DNA of 64,000 bases from Acidiphilium multivorum AIU301 (GTDB lineage: Bacteria; Pseudomonadota; Alphaproteobacteria; Acetobacterales; Acetobacteraceae), in the NCBI RefSeq assembly GCF_000202835.1, contig NC_015186.1, positions 2,046,001-2,110,000 on the forward strand. The letters are read 5' to 3'. Both the position numbers and the translations under genes were made by a program. Position 1 is the stretch's first letter. Each line of letters begins with the position of its first letter. The notes below the pieces were generated by a model. That model was given only the letters and a program-made list of their open reading frames with translations, was not told the DNA's origin and ran no database searches. Below, in pieces: positions 54,343-63,148 of the stretch.

Positions 54343-55212
54343 TCAGGCCGCCGCGCGGGCCAGCCCCTTGGGCACCAGCCGCTTCGCCTCCTGCACGATC
54401 AGCGCGCGCAGCGACGCCACGCCCGGACAATCGGGGATCGACGAGGCCGCGCGTTCGGCCACCTCGTCCAGCAGGTCGAGCGCGCCCTCGATGCCGAAGC
54501 GCCGCACGGCACTCGGCCGGTGCAGCGCGGCGTCGCGCCCGACCGGCTTGCCGCACGAAGCCGCATCCCCGGCGGCATCGCAAAGATCGTCGGCGATCTG
54601 ATAGGCATCGCCCAGATTGTCCCCCAGCGCCCGCCACGGCAGCGGATCCTCGCCCGCGCTCGCCGCCCCGGCCATCGCCGCCGCCGCGAACAGCGCCGAG
54701 GTCTTGGCCCGCTGGTAGCGCGCGAGATCCACCTCGTCCTCGCTCTCCCAGGCCTGGCCGGCGACGATCCCGCCCGGCATGCCCACCGCCTCGGCGACGA
54801 TCCCGCTCAGCGCGATCACCGGGCCAGGCTGCACTGCGCAGCCAAGTGCGAGGGTCTGGAACGCCAGCACGATCAGCGCATCGCCCGCAAGCACCGCGAT
54901 CGGCGCGCCGAACGCGGCATGCACCGAGGGACGGCCGCGTCGCGTCGCCGCATCGTCGAAACACGGCAGGTCGTCATGCACCAGCGAGGCGCAGTGCAGG
55001 AATTCCAGCGCCGCCCCCGCCGCCACCGCCGCGTCGAACCGGTCCGCCCCGCAGGCCGAGGCCACGGCGAGGCACAGTCGCGGCCGCACCCGCGCGCCGC
55101 GCGGAAACACCGCGTGCCGCATCGCCGCCGCCAGCTTCGGCGGCCCGCCGCCGGTTTCGGCCCGCAGCATGGCAGTGGTGAGGGTGGATTCGATGAGCGA
55201 CATGGCATCCAT
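54343..55212 (-). CDS. crtE: Geranylgeranyl diphosphate synthase
   Basis: The 289-residue prenyltransferase makes GGPP for carotenoid (and phytol) synthesis. First aspartate-rich motif DDLPCFDD in LVHDDLPCFDDAATRRGRPSVH near residue 94; second motif DDLCDAAGD near residue 207; basic start of the active site in FPRGARVRPRLC. The gene is divergent from crtD across a 117-base gap with one PpsR-type box. Confidence 0.96.
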   Translation of the reverse strand: MDAMSLIESTLTTAMLRAETGGGPPKLAAAMRHAVFPRGARVRPRLCLAVASACGADRFDAAVAAGAALEFLHCASLVHDDLPCFDDAATRRGRPSVHAAFGAPIAVLAGDALIVLAFQTLALGCAVQPGPVIALSGIVAEAVGMPGGIVAGQAWESEDEVDLARYQRAKTSALFAAAAMAGAASAGEDPLPWRALGDNLGDAYQIADDLCDAAGDAASCGKPVGRDAALHRPSAVRRFGIEGALDLLDEVAERAASSIPDCPGVASLRALIVQEAKRLVPKGLARAAA

Positions 55213-55264
55213 GACGGACCTCCGATGGTTGAGCCGTTTGTCACTTTTTATTGTCGTTTTTTAC

Positions 55265-55282
55265 TGTGCGATTTGGTTGACA
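55265..55282. promoter_or_regulatory. PpsR/CrtJ box in the crtE-crtD gap
   Basis: TGTGCGATTTGGTTGACA is an exact TGT-N12-ACA palindromic site between the divergent crtE and crtD genes, so one site can control both directions. An AT-rich stretch with T-runs lies on the crtE side. Confidence 0.85.
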
Positions 55283-55329
55283 CTCAGTCAAGTAATTTCG
55301 GATACTCGCCCGCAACGGAGGACCCCGCG

Positions 55330-56826
55330 ATTTCCGCACGAGACACATCGACGGTCCTGATCATCGGCGCCGGCATGGGCGGCCTCGCCGCGGCGATCCG
55401 CCTCGCCGCCGCCGGCCGCCGCGTCGTGGTGTTCGACCGCGCGGCAGCACCCGGCGGCAAGCTGCGCGCGGTCGCCGTCGCCGGCCGCGCCATCGATGCC
55501 GGGCCGACGGTGGTGACGATGCGCCACGTGTTCGACGACCTGCTGCGCGCCGCCGGCACCAGCCTCGCGGCCGAGCTTCGCCTCGCGCCGCTCGATGTCA
55601 TCGCCCGGCATCACTGGCAGGACGGCACCCGGCTCGACCTGCGGCAGACCGCGGAGGCGAGCGAGGCCGCCATCCTCGCCGCCTTCGGCCCGCGCGCCGC
55701 CCGCGAATTCGGCGTCTTCTGCCGCCGCAGCCGGGCGCTCTACGACGCGCTCGATGCCGCCTTCATGCGCAACCCCGCGCCCGGTCTTCTCGGCCTTGGC
55801 CGCCGCACCGGCCTCGCCGGCCTGCTGGCCCTCGGCCGCGCCTCGCCCTTTGCCAGCCTGTGGTCGGTTCTCGGCCGCCGCTTCACCGATCCGAGGCTGC
55901 GCCAGCTCTTCGCTCGCTACGCGACCTATTCCGGCGCCTCGCCCTTCGCCGCGCCAGCGACGCTGATGCTGATCGCCCATGCCGAGCAGCGCGGCGTATG
56001 GACGATCGAGGGCGGCATGAAGATGCTGGCCTCCGCCCTGATGCGCGCCGCCGGCCGCCACGGCGCGCGCTTCCACCTCGGCGCGCCGGTGGCCGAGGTG
56101 CTGACCGATGGCGCCCGCGTCAGCGGCGTCCGCCTCGCGGACGGTTCGGAGATCGCCGGCCGCACGGTCATCGCCGCCGGCGAGATCGGCGCGATCGGCG
56201 CCGGCCGCCTCGGCGCCGCCGCCCGCGCCGCCCTCGGCCGCGCCGCCGCCGCCCCGCGCTCGCTCTCGGCGGTGACCTGGCAGGTCGTCGCCCATGCGCG
56301 CGGCTTCCCGCTCAGCCATCACAACGTGTTCTTCAGCCGCGACTACCCCGCCGAGTTCGCCGCCCTCGCCGCCGGCACGCTGCCGCCGGACCCGACCATC
56401 TATGTCTGCGCCCAGGATCGTACTCCGGACCGCGCCCCGCGAAACCCCGATCCTGCTGCGGAACGCCTGCTGGTGCTGGTCAACGCCCCGCCGCTCGGCG
56501 ACCGCGCCGCGCCGGACGACGCCGCGACCGACGCCTGCTGGGCGCGGGTGCGCGCCCGCCTCGCCGCCGCCGGCCTCACACTCGACATCGTGGGCAGTTC
56601 CGTCACCGGCCCGCCCGGTTTCGAGCGCCTGTTCCCCGGCGCCGGCGGCGCGCTCTACGGCCGCGACCTCGCCGGCTGGCGCGACCCCTTCGCCCGCCCG
56701 CGGGCGCGCACCGCGCTGCCGGGATTCTACCTCGCCGGCGGCTCGGCGCATCCCGGCCCGGGCCTGCCGATGGCCGCGCTCTCCGGCAGTTTCGCCGCCG
56801 CCGCCATCATGGCGGATGCGGAATGA
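55330..56826 (+). CDS. crtD: Methoxyneurosporene dehydrogenase (CrtD), apparently with an ATT start
   Basis: The ~498-residue FAD enzyme introduces the C3,4 double bond. It has the Rossmann motif TVLIIGAGMGGLAAAIRLAAAGRRVVVFDRAAAPGGK, DAGPTVVTMRHVF, and the C-terminal YLAGGSAHPGPGLPMAALSG typical of the CrtI/CrtD family. Start: the only in-frame ATG upstream of the fold is at 55225, inside the promoter gap and before the PpsR box, without a ribosome binding site. A perfect GGAGGA at 55317-55322 is followed, after seven bases, by ATT at 55330, two codons from the conserved fold start. I therefore propose ATT. The stop overlaps the crtC start as ATGA. Confidence 0.9.
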   Translation: MSARDTSTVLIIGAGMGGLAAAIRLAAAGRRVVVFDRAAAPGGKLRAVAVAGRAIDAGPTVVTMRHVFDDLLRAAGTSLAAELRLAPLDVIARHHWQDGTRLDLRQTAEASEAAILAAFGPRAAREFGVFCRRSRALYDALDAAFMRNPAPGLLGLGRRTGLAGLLALGRASPFASLWSVLGRRFTDPRLRQLFARYATYSGASPFAAPATLMLIAHAEQRGVWTIEGGMKMLASALMRAAGRHGARFHLGAPVAEVLTDGARVSGVRLADGSEIAGRTVIAAGEIGAIGAGRLGAAARAALGRAAAAPRSLSAVTWQVVAHARGFPLSHHNVFFSRDYPAEFAALAAGTLPPDPTIYVCAQDRTPDRAPRNPDPAAERLLVLVNAPPLGDRAAPDDAATDACWARVRARLAAAGLTLDIVGSSVTGPPGFERLFPGAGGALYGRDLAGWRDPFARPRARTALPGFYLAGGSAHPGPGLPMAALSGSFAAAAIMADAE

Positions 56827-57752
56827 TCCGCTTCGATCGCCCGGTCCCGCGCGGCGGCTATGCCTGGTGGTATGTCGACGCGCTGAGCGACGACGGGCGC
56901 CACGCGCTCACCCTGATCGCCTTCATCGGCTCGGTGTTCTCGCCCTATTACGCCGCCGCCCGTCGCCTCGCCCCCGGCAGGGCCGCACCTGAGGATTTCG
57001 TCGCCATCAACCTCGCCCTCTACGGGCCCCGCGGCAACCGCTGGACCATGACCGAGCGCCGCCGCCACAGCCTGCGGGCCGAGGCCGACAGCCTCGCCAT
57101 CGGCCCGAGCCGGCTCGCCGTCGATGCCGGCGGGCTTGCCGCCGAGATCGCCGAATGGTCGAACCCGCTGCCGCGCCGGGTGCGCGGCACGGTCCGCCTC
57201 GTCCCCCATGCCCTTGAACCGACCACCTACAAGCTCGATGCGGCGGGCCGGCACCGCTGGCAGCCGCTCGCCCCCTGCGCGCGCATCCGCGTCGCCTTCA
57301 CCGCGCCGGAGCTCGCCTGGGAAGGCAACGCCTATCTCGATCGCAACGACGGCGACGAGCCGATCGCGCATGCCTTTCGGCGCTGGCACTGGTCGCGCGC
57401 GGCAACGCGGCAGGGTGCCGCGATCCTCTATCACGCGGAGCGGCGCGACGGCGGGCAGACCTCGCTCGCGCTGGGCTTCGCCGCCGGCGGCGGTGCCACC
57501 GCCTTCACGCCCCCGCCCGCCGCCGCCCTGCCGGCGACGCGCTGGCGCCTCGCGCGCGAAACCCGCAGCGATGGCGGCGCCAGCCTCATCCGCAATCTCG
57601 AGGATACGCCCTTTTACGCCCGCGCCCGCATCGGCGCCTCGCTCGGCGGCGAACCGGTCGAGGCCGTGCACGAAACGCTCGATTGCGACCGTCTCGTCCA
57701 TCCCGCCGTCCAGTTCATGCTGCCCTTCCGCATGCCGCGACGGTTCATCTGA
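56823..57752 (+). CDS. crtC: Carotenoid 1,2-hydratase (hydroxyneurosporene synthase)
   Basis: The 309-residue protein adds water to the C1,2 double bond of acyclic carotenoids. Family blocks: FDRPVPRGGYAWWYVDALSDDGRHALTLIAFIGSVFSPYY at the start, HALEPTTYKLDAAGRHRWQPLAP, WEGNAYLDRNDGDEPIAHAFRRWHWSRA with the conserved acidic and aromatic residues, and the C-terminal ETLDCDRLVHPAVQFMLPFRMPR. The start overlaps the crtD stop. A palindromic repeat half-copy begins 18 bases after its stop. Confidence 0.95.
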   Translation: MIRFDRPVPRGGYAWWYVDALSDDGRHALTLIAFIGSVFSPYYAAARRLAPGRAAPEDFVAINLALYGPRGNRWTMTERRRHSLRAEADSLAIGPSRLAVDAGGLAAEIAEWSNPLPRRVRGTVRLVPHALEPTTYKLDAAGRHRWQPLAPCARIRVAFTAPELAWEGNAYLDRNDGDEPIAHAFRRWHWSRAATRQGAAILYHAERRDGGQTSLALGFAAGGGATAFTPPPAAALPATRWRLARETRSDGGASLIRNLEDTPFYARARIGASLGGEPVEAVHETLDCDRLVHPAVQFMLPFRMPRRFI

Positions 57753-57769
57753 GATTGAGGCAGCCGATC

Positions 57770-57808
57770 AGAGCATCATCCGATCCGAAAGGATCGGAAC
57801 GTGCTCTA
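57770..57808. repeat. Half-copy of the palindromic repeat, supplies a stop codon
   Basis: AGAGCA...CCGATCC GAAA GGATCGG...TGCTCTA matches the second hairpin of the composite repeats at 41967 and 42191. Its right end reads TAG on the minus strand, in frame with the 45-codon ORF next to it. Confidence 0.8.
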
Positions 57809-57943
57809 GGAGCCGTCGCGCTCGCGGTCCCGCCGCAGACTCCGCCGCACCGACACGAGCGACCAGACGGCGGCGGCCAGCACCAGCACGTCGATGCCGG
57901 AAAACTCCAGGAAGGTCGCATAGTGGCTGGCCCAGGCTTCCAT
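57806..57943 (-). CDS. Small membrane protein in the photosynthesis cluster (45 residues)
   Basis: The ORF MEAWASHYATFLEFSGIDVLVLAAAVWSLVSVRRSLRRDRERDGS has one membrane helix followed by a strongly basic end (inside-positive), so it is an N-out small membrane protein. It starts 13 bases after the crtB stop, in the same direction, and is probably the last gene of the bchI-crtB transcript. Its TAG stop is formed by the palindromic repeat. No family is recognised. Confidence 0.5.
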   Translation of the reverse strand: MEAWASHYATFLEFSGIDVLVLAAAVWSLVSVRRSLRRDRERDGS

Positions 57944-57956
57944 CACACTTCTTCCA

Positions 57957-59021
57957 TCACGCCGGCTCCGCCGCGCCGCAGACGAGCGGGCGGCGCGCCC
58001 CGGCCGCAATCATCCGCGCCGCGCGTTCCTCGCGTTCCAGCCGGTCGATCAGCAGGATCACCCGCGCCGCCGCCCCCACCGTCTCGCCGCCGGATGCCGC
58101 CGCCTCGATCAGGAACCGCATTTCCGGGCAGGGCGGCGGCGATGCGGCAAGCGGCGCCCAGAGCCCGGCGGTCGCGGCATCGGCGAGCGAGAGTGCGGCC
58201 AGCCCGAGCTTCCGCCGGCTGGAAACGCGGGTGCGGGTGGAGACCGAGTCGAGCCCGTTCGCCGCCAGAAGCCGGCCGATCTCGCGATAGATCCGCCGCG
58301 CCGCCGCAATGCCGGGCCGGCAGGCCAGCGGCAGCGCGGCAATGCCCCGTCCGGCGGCCGCATAGCGCCGCTCGGCCTCCTCCAGCAGGCGCCCGATCAC
58401 TTGTGCCAGCGCCGGAGTGAAAGCCGGGCGGGCGAGGAACCGCTCGGGCTCCAGCCCCGCCTCGTCCAGCCAGTCGAGCGGCAGGTAGAGCCGGCGCTCG
58501 GCCGCATCCTCGCCGACATCGCGGGCAATGTTGGTCAGCTGCATCGCGAGGCCGAGATCGCAGGCGGCGGCAAGGCTCGCCTCGTCCCGCGCGCCCATCA
58601 GCATCGCCATCATCACCCCGACCGACCCCGCCACCCGCGCCGCATAGGCGCGCAGCTCCGCCAGCGTGGCATAGCGCCGCCCCGCCGCGTCCCAGGCCAG
58701 CCCCTCGATCAGCGCCTCGGGCAGCGCATGCGGGATACCGTGCCGGGCGATGGTCGCGGCAAACGCGCGATCGACCGGATCGTCGAGCCGCACGCCCCGG
58801 CAGATCGCCTCCAGCCGCGCCGATATCGCCGCAACCCCGGCTTGCTTGTCGGCGGCAAGGTCGACCGCGTCGTCGGCCTCGCGGCAGAAGGCGTAGAGCG
58901 CGGTCGCCGCGGCGCGCACCTCCGCCGGCAGCAGGCGGGAGGCGGCGTGGAAACTGACAGAGCCGCGCCGCAGCCTTGCCGCGCAGGCGGCGATGTCGGG
59001 ATCAGACGAACGCATTGGCAT
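57957..59021 (-). CDS. crtB: Phytoene synthase
   Basis: The 354-residue enzyme condenses two GGPP to phytoene. Aspartate motifs: YAFCREADDAVDLAAD near residue 50 and NIARDVGEDAAERRLYLPLDWL near residue 172, with Mg-binding and substrate residues intact. The start overlaps the crtI end by 20 bases; two adjacent ATGs (59021 and 59015) are both possible. Confidence 0.95.
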   Translation of the reverse strand: MPMRSSDPDIAACAARLRRGSVSFHAASRLLPAEVRAAATALYAFCREADDAVDLAADKQAGVAAISARLEAICRGVRLDDPVDRAFAATIARHGIPHALPEALIEGLAWDAAGRRYATLAELRAYAARVAGSVGVMMAMLMGARDEASLAAACDLGLAMQLTNIARDVGEDAAERRLYLPLDWLDEAGLEPERFLARPAFTPALAQVIGRLLEEAERRYAAAGRGIAALPLACRPGIAAARRIYREIGRLLAANGLDSVSTRTRVSSRRKLGLAALSLADAATAGLWAPLAASPPPCPEMRFLIEAAASGGETVGAAARVILLIDRLEREERAARMIAAGARRPLVCGAAEPA

Positions 59022-60531
59022 CGGGAACCACCGTATCGAGAACCCGGGCGGTCGAGAGCACGCCCGGCACCCCGGCGCCGGGATGGGTGCCCGCGCCCAC
59101 CAGGAACAGGTTGCGCACATCCTCGCTCGCATTGTGCGGGCGGAACCAGGCGCTCTGGGTCAGCACCGGCTCCATCCCGAAGCCGGCGCCCAAGGTCGAA
59201 TCGTAGCGCGTGGCGAAATCCCGCGGCGTCATCACCCGCGAGGTGACGATGTGCCCGCCAAGCCCCGGCATCACCGTCTCCTCCAGCCGCCGCTCGACCC
59301 GCTGGCGGAACGCCTCGGCCTCGCGCGCCCAGTCCTGGCCGCCGCCGAGATGCGGCACCGGCGCCAGCGCGTAGAAGGCGTCGCACCCCGCGGGCGCGAG
59401 CGCCGGATCGGTCGCCGTCGGCCGGTGCAGATAGAGGCTCATGTCCGGCGCCAGGCGCTTCTTCTCGAAAATATCGTCGAGCAGCCCGCGATAACGCGGC
59501 CCCATCACGATCGTGTGGTGCGGCACCTCGCCGAACTGCCGGTCGGTGCCGAAATACCAGACGAACAATCCCATCGAGTAGCGCGCCGCGGCGAGCTTGC
59601 GGTCGGTCCAGCGCCGCCGCGCCACCCCGCGCAGCAAGTGGCCATAGGTAAACCCGGTGCAGGCGTCCGAGACCACGATATCCGCCGCGATCCGGCTGCC
59701 ATCCGCGAGTTCAACGCCGCTGGCCGCCCCCTCGCGCACGAGGATCCGGTCGACCGGCGTGTTGCAGCGGATGCGGTTGCCCTGCCGCTCGATCAGCCGC
59801 GCCAGCCCGGCGACGATCGCCCCGGTCCCGCCCATCGCGAAATGCACGCCATGCCGGCGCTCCAGATGCAGGATCAGCGCGTAGATGGCGCTGACGCGGA
59901 ACGGATTGCCGCCCACCAGCAGCGGATGGAAGCTCAGCGCCGCGCGCACCCGCGGATCGCGCACATGCCGCGCGACCAGCCCGTGCACGCTGCGATGGCC
60001 CGATAGCCGCACGAGGTCGGGCAGGATGCGCGCCATGTCGGTCCAGTGGCCGAACGGCACGTGGCCGAGCTGCTCGAACCCGATCCGGTAGATCTCCTCG
60101 GTCATCGCGATGAAGCGCTCGTAGCCGGCGACATCGCCGGGCGCGAGCCGGCCGATCTCCGCGCACATCGCGGCATGATCGCCGGAGCAGTCGATATGCA
60201 TGCCGTCATCGAAGCGGATGCGGTAGAACGGGTCGATCGAGCGGAGATCGACATCGTCGGCCATCCGCCCGCCGGCCAGCGCCCAGAGTTCCTCCAGCAG
60301 GAACGGGGCGGTGATGATGGTCGGGCCGGCATCGAACACGAACCCGTCCTGCCGGAACACCGAGGCCCGGCCGCCGGGCTGCTCGCAGCGCTCCAGCACG
60401 GTGACGCGCCAGCCCCGCGCGCCGAGCCGGATCGCGGCGGCCAGCCCGCCGAACCCCGCCCCGATCACGATGGCATGCGGCCGCTTCGCCATCGCCTCCG
60501 GTGCCACATCCCGACGGGCGATCACGTTCAT
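59002..60531 (-). CDS. crtI: Phytoene desaturase
   Basis: The 509-residue FAD enzyme desaturates phytoene to neurosporene or lycopene. Rossmann start AIVIGAGFGGLAAAIRLGARGWRVTVLERCEQPGGRASVF, DAGPTIITAPFLLEELWALAGG, and the C-terminal FLVGAGTHPGAGVPGVLSTARV family signature. The start overlaps the bchO stop by four bases and the end overlaps crtB. Confidence 0.97.
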   Translation of the reverse strand: MNVIARRDVAPEAMAKRPHAIVIGAGFGGLAAAIRLGARGWRVTVLERCEQPGGRASVFRQDGFVFDAGPTIITAPFLLEELWALAGGRMADDVDLRSIDPFYRIRFDDGMHIDCSGDHAAMCAEIGRLAPGDVAGYERFIAMTEEIYRIGFEQLGHVPFGHWTDMARILPDLVRLSGHRSVHGLVARHVRDPRVRAALSFHPLLVGGNPFRVSAIYALILHLERRHGVHFAMGGTGAIVAGLARLIERQGNRIRCNTPVDRILVREGAASGVELADGSRIAADIVVSDACTGFTYGHLLRGVARRRWTDRKLAAARYSMGLFVWYFGTDRQFGEVPHHTIVMGPRYRGLLDDIFEKKRLAPDMSLYLHRPTATDPALAPAGCDAFYALAPVPHLGGGQDWAREAEAFRQRVERRLEETVMPGLGGHIVTSRVMTPRDFATRYDSTLGAGFGMEPVLTQSAWFRPHNASEDVRNLFLVGAGTHPGAGVPGVLSTARVLDTVVPDANAFV

Positions 60532-61451
60532 GCCGCCAGCACCCCGATCTCGCGCGCGAAGCCGGCGATCTCCCCGGCGACCGGCTCCGGCGCCTCCTCA
60601 TGCGCGAGATGGCCGAGACGCGGCAGCACGATGACCCGCGCCCCCGGCACAAGACGCGCGATCTCCCGCGCATCGGCCGGCGGGATCGAGCGGTCCGCCG
60701 CCCCCACGATCAGCAAAAGCCTGGGCGCGAGACGCGGCAGCGCCGCGGCCAGCGGTGCGAGGTCCCAGTTCGCCATCATCATCAGCGCCGCCCCCGCATG
60801 GCCGCTGCGCCGCGCCAGCCGTGCATAGAATTCCGCCCCCTGCGCATCGATGCGCGATCCGGTGCCGCGCAGCAGCCGCGCCACCACCGCCTTGTCCGCC
60901 GCGTGCCAGGCGAACACGCGCGGCACCAGCGGGTTGAGCGCGAACAGCCGCGCCAGCGGCGAGAACACCTGCCCGGCAACGCCCTTGAGCGGCAGCAGCG
61001 CGCCGTTGAGGCTGACCAGCCCCGCCGGCGCGATCCGCCCCTGCAGGCACATCTCGGCCAGGATCGCCGCCCCCGCCGAATGCCCGGCCACCAGCGCCGG
61101 CGGCGCCTCCAGCACGTCGAGCAATGTCGCGATCGCCCCGGCCATGCCGGGCAGCGACATGCGCGGCCAGAACGGCGCCGCGGTGAAGCCGTGGCCCGGC
61201 AGATCCGGCGCGATCACGGTGAAGTCCCGCGCCAGCAGCGGCGCCAGCGCGCGCCAGGAATGGGTCGCCGCCCCGGTGCCGTGCAGCAGCAGCAGAACCG
61301 GCCCCGCCCCCATCACCTGAACGTGGAATCGCAGCCCGCCGGCGGTCACGAAGCGGCTCGCCGCCCGGTTCGGCCAGTCCCGCCCGTCGGTCTCCCAGTC
61401 GGGCGCATCGGCGTCGAACACCCGGTCCCACAGCGCGAGGGCGGCGCTCAT
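60528..61451 (-). CDS. bchO: Alpha/beta-hydrolase BchO (magnesium chelatase-associated)
   Basis: The 307-residue alpha/beta-hydrolase has LLLLHGTGAATHSWRALAPLLARDFTVIAPDLPGHGFT, a nucleophile-elbow region VAGHSAGAAILAEM with the serine, and LPRLGHLAHEEAPE with the final histidine. Its place directly after bchD is standard. The exact reaction of BchO is not established; it is thought to assist Mg-chelatase steps. Start at 61451 overlaps the bchD stop by four bases. Confidence 0.93.
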   Translation of the reverse strand: MSAALALWDRVFDADAPDWETDGRDWPNRAASRFVTAGGLRFHVQVMGAGPVLLLLHGTGAATHSWRALAPLLARDFTVIAPDLPGHGFTAAPFWPRMSLPGMAGAIATLLDVLEAPPALVAGHSAGAAILAEMCLQGRIAPAGLVSLNGALLPLKGVAGQVFSPLARLFALNPLVPRVFAWHAADKAVVARLLRGTGSRIDAQGAEFYARLARRSGHAGAALMMMANWDLAPLAAALPRLAPRLLLIVGAADRSIPPADAREIARLVPGARVIVLPRLGHLAHEEAPEPVAGEIAGFAREIGVLAA

Positions 61452-63148
61452 GCGGCCTGCTCCGTGCGGATCGCCCGGCTCAGCGCGCGCGCATCGGCAA
61501 AGGGCAGTGGCAGGTAGCGCGCCCGCATCGCGCCGGCGAGTTCGGCGGCGAAAGCGTTCGGCCGCGGCGCCGTGTCGATCACCAGGGCGGGAATTCCGTC
61601 GGCGGCACAGGCAGACGCCGCCGCCCGCGCATCCGCCGCTGCCGCCGCGCGGCCCGGCTGCCGGTCGCGGCCGATATTCGCCCCGCCATCGGTCAGCAGC
61701 ACCAGCAGCGGCCGGTTGCCCCGCCGCCGCGCGCCGAGTGCCATGTCCCGCGCGGCGTCGATCCCGCTGGCCAGCGGCGTCGCCCCGCCGCCGGGCAGTG
61801 CCGCAAGGCTCCGCCGGGCGCGGGCCAGCGCCGCGGTGGGCGGCAGCAGCAGCTCCGCGCCGCGGTTGCGGAACGCCAGAAGCGCCACCTGGTCGCGCCG
61901 CACATAGCAATCGGCCAGCAGCAGCTGCACCGCGCCCTTCGCTTCCGCCAGCCGGTTCAGCGCCGACGAGCCGGAGGCGTCGACCGCGAAAATCGCCACC
62001 GAGCGGACCGGCGCCTGATGCCGGCGAACCCTGAAATCGCCGCCGAGAACGATGACCCGCCCCGGATGATCCGGCCGCTCGCGCCGGCGCAGCGCCTGCA
62101 TCGGGGCGGCGGCCCGCAGCGTCTCGACGAGGGCGAGGCCATGCTCCCGCCCCGGCCGGCCGGGGCGCGCGCCGAGCGGCCTTCCATGCGCGGCGGTCGC
62201 GGCGGCAGGGGCTGCGGCGCGCCCGCCGGCAGTGCCGCGGCGGCCCTGGCCGAGCAGCAGCGCGGCCAGAAGTTCCGGTGGCAGCGCGCTGCGGGCGGCA
62301 TCGAGAACCCGGTCCGCCGCCTGCTCGCCCTCGGTCTCGGATGGCGCCGCCTCCGCCGCCTCGTCGCCGCACGCCGGCGGCGGCGCGGACTCTGGTTCCG
62401 CGTCCGTGTCCTCTTCCGCCGCCGGCAAGCGGGTGGCCCGATGGGCGAGCACCAGCTGGGCTGCCAGCATCGCGTCCTCCTCGCCGGCGCTGCGGCGGCC
62501 GGCCAGCGCCGCGGCGGCCCGCGCCGCCCGCATGGCGAGGATCACCGGCCGCAGCGAGAAGATGCCGAGCTGCGCCGCCACATGGCAGAGCGCCTCGGCC
62601 ACGCCGTCGTCCATCCGCATCCGCGCCAGCCGCCGCCGCGCCGCACCGAGCCCGCGCACCCGCGCAGGCGGACGCCGCGCCAGCAGATCGGCGGCATCGA
62701 GGGCGAAGGCCATGCGGTCGGCCAGCGCGGGGGCGAGATGCTCCTCCGGCCCGATCCCCTCATCGAGGGCGATAGCGCCGAACCGGCCCTCCTGCGCCTG
62801 CGCCAGCCGCGCGCACAGGGCGCGGTCGAGCCGCTCGGCCATCGGCAGCACCAGCACGCCGCCCGCCGCCTCCGCCAGCAGGCCGGCCGCCATCACCCGG
62901 CGCCCGGCGGCAAGGCTCGCCGCGAGATCGATCCCGCCGAGCAACCGTCCGTCATCGATCCCGGCCGGCACCCGCCGCATCGCCGCCCCCGCCGGCAGCA
63001 GGGCGCGGACATGCTCGACAAACCCGTCCCGCGCCGGGCCGAACGGCGCGCGAACCCAGATGCCGCCCAGCCCCGCGGGGTCGAGGCTGAACAGGGCCGC
63101 GACCACCGCCGCACTGCGCGCCGGGCGCGGCGGCGGCATCGGGCTCAT
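61448..63148 (-). CDS. bchD: Magnesium chelatase subunit D
   Basis: The 566-residue subunit has a degenerate AAA+ N-terminal half without a good P-loop, an acidic and Pro-rich linker near residue 240 ([21 protein letters not shown]), and a C-terminal integrin-I domain with the metal-site residues FAVDASGSS near residue 390 and VLLTDGGAN near residue 485. It forms the BchI-BchD motor that drives metal insertion by BchH. It starts within the last codons of bchI. Confidence 0.95.
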   Translation of the reverse strand: MSPMPPPRPARSAAVVAALFSLDPAGLGGIWVRAPFGPARDGFVEHVRALLPAGAAMRRVPAGIDDGRLLGGIDLAASLAAGRRVMAAGLLAEAAGGVLVLPMAERLDRALCARLAQAQEGRFGAIALDEGIGPEEHLAPALADRMAFALDAADLLARRPPARVRGLGAARRRLARMRMDDGVAEALCHVAAQLGIFSLRPVILAMRAARAAAALAGRRSAGEEDAMLAAQLVLAHRATRLPAAEEDTDAEPESAPPPACGDEAAEAAPSETEGEQAADRVLDAARSALPPELLAALLLGQGRRGTAGGRAAAPAAATAAHGRPLGARPGRPGREHGLALVETLRAAAPMQALRRRERPDHPGRVIVLGGDFRVRRHQAPVRSVAIFAVDASGSSALNRLAEAKGAVQLLLADCYVRRDQVALLAFRNRGAELLLPPTAALARARRSLAALPGGGATPLASGIDAARDMALGARRRGNRPLLVLLTDGGANIGRDRQPGRAAAAADARAAASACAADGIPALVIDTAPRPNAFAAELAGAMRARYLPLPFADARALSRAIRTEQAA

